Part shown: piece after piece, positions 63,684 to 64,000 of the stretch
How positions within the stretch are numbered: the stretch's first letter is position 1
How the letters are laid out: the number at the start of each line of letters is the position of its first letter
Assembly: GCF_005780165.1 (NCBI RefSeq)
Contig: NZ_VAUV01000005.1
Coordinates: 124,001-188,000 of the forward strand
Direction: 5' to 3'
Length of the DNA: 64,000 nucleotides
From: Phragmitibacter flavus
GTDB lineage: Bacteria > Verrucomicrobiota > Verrucomicrobiia > Verrucomicrobiales > Verrucomicrobiaceae
Notes under the pieces: model-generated
What the model was told of the DNA's origin: nothing
What the model saw: the letters and a program-made list of their open reading frames with translations, nothing else
The model's database searches: none
Program-made: the position numbers and the translations under genes

Positions 63684-64000
63684 CTAGGGGTTTCTTGCGG
63701 ATTGCAGGAAAAGCATCACTTTTTGCAGGTTTTTGATGCCTGGCTGGTCGTCTTCAACCCCACTTGCGACATCGACAACGGCGGGTCTTACACCGCGCAC
63801 GGCATTGTTGACGTTTTCATGGGTGAGGCCACCGGCAAGCCAGAGGGCATGATCGGGCTGGCGGGTGCGGAAGTTTTGGGCGAGTTCCCAAGGGAAAGTG
63901 TGACCGAGACCGCCGCGTTCGCTGGGGTGGTAGGCATCGAGGAGGATGTCGTGAACTTGAAACGTGGAGACGAGATCGAGAGTGCTGGGATTGCGGACTT
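63684..64000 (-). CDS. trpF: Phosphoribosylanthranilate isomerase, C-terminal part (runs off the window)
   Basis: The minus-strand frame from the window edge to the TAG at 63,684 reads ILLDAYHPSERGGLGHTFPW, ALWLAGGLTHENVNNAV and VVDVASGVEDDQPGIKN, the C-terminal half of TrpF: the PGGTG-type loop, phosphate-binding GGL and the SGVE end. About 105 residues are visible and the N-terminal catalytic Cys lies outside. TrpF isomerises N-(5'-phosphoribosyl)anthranilate in tryptophan synthesis. It lies 41 bp upstream of the DUF1080 gene on the same strand. Confidence 0.88.
   Translation of the reverse strand, partial: VRNPSTLDLVSTFQVHDILLDAYHPSERGGLGHTFPWELAQNFRTRQPDHALWLAGGLTHENVNNAVRGVRPAVVDVASGVEDDQPGIKNLQKVMLFLQSARNP

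Overview
The window looks like a chromosomal segment of a Verrucomicrobiota-type bacterium. This is inferred from gene content: a tandem-domain DUF1080 secreted protein, a MobF relaxase beside a CHAD protein, compact Rieske/cytochrome b/caa3 genes with fused cytochrome c domains, and long YD-repeat proteins. No rRNA or other decisive marker is present. Two regimes are visible. About 1-44.9 kb is an accessory island. About 45.3-64 kb reads as ordinary chromosome. The boundary coincides with a 3'-terminal tRNA fragment (44,881-44,909), a classic integration scar.

Accessory part, left to right. (1) A small lysine-rich protein and a stand-alone ClpB-D2-like AAA+ ATPase (0-1.5 kb). (2) A defence-like block (2-10.4 kb): a three-Cys-motif DUF5131 protein with its TcmP partner, a 1367-residue STAND-type NTPase with an N-terminal nuclease-like domain and C-terminal HEAT-like repeats, and a Septu-like pair (HNH protein plus ABC-type ATPase). 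(3) A frameshifted 3' remnant of a coupling-protein gene, then an ArsR/SRPBCC cassette (11.1-14.6 kb). (4) A mobilisation module (14.6-22.2 kb): coupling protein, small membrane protein, ParA-like ATPase, HTH protein, CHAD protein, MobF relaxase. (5) A glycosyltransferase block with a four-domain fusion (GT31-like, GT32-like, pyruvyltransferase, nitroreductase) and a GT4 enzyme. (6) A decayed IS5-like element, a 2414-residue Rhs/YD-repeat protein with a probable ADP-ribosyltransferase tip and adjacent immunity candidate, an IS4 fragment, a fucosyltransferase-like gene and an IS3 element. (7) A bacterial ubiquitin-like conjugation operon (triple beta-grasp-E2 fusion, JAB-E1 fusion, DUF6527) divergent from a sigma factor / unknown / IrrE-type protease operon (39.5-44.4 kb).

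The last system is the best candidate for something little described. A Ubl pathway compressed into three genes shares a 124-bp promoter region with a sigma factor-metalloprotease operon, and a 15-bp palindrome sits directly before the sigma-factor start. Gene pairs in both arms overlap by eight bases, which suggests tight translational coupling.

Core part. A YdeP-type molybdopterin oxidoreductase converges on a minus-strand respiratory operon: Rieske, cytochrome b-c, CoxII-c, CoxI-III, a small membrane subunit and CtaG. The Rieske protein has Asp where the first cluster histidine is expected. Next come a DUF892 ferritin-like protein, a stress-type two-component cluster (two NarL-type regulators, a PAS/GAF histidine kinase, and a receiver with an ESFPASDPP tail), two small membrane proteins, an FNT-family channel, a truncated surE, a DUF1080 secreted protein and the 3' part of trpF running off the window.
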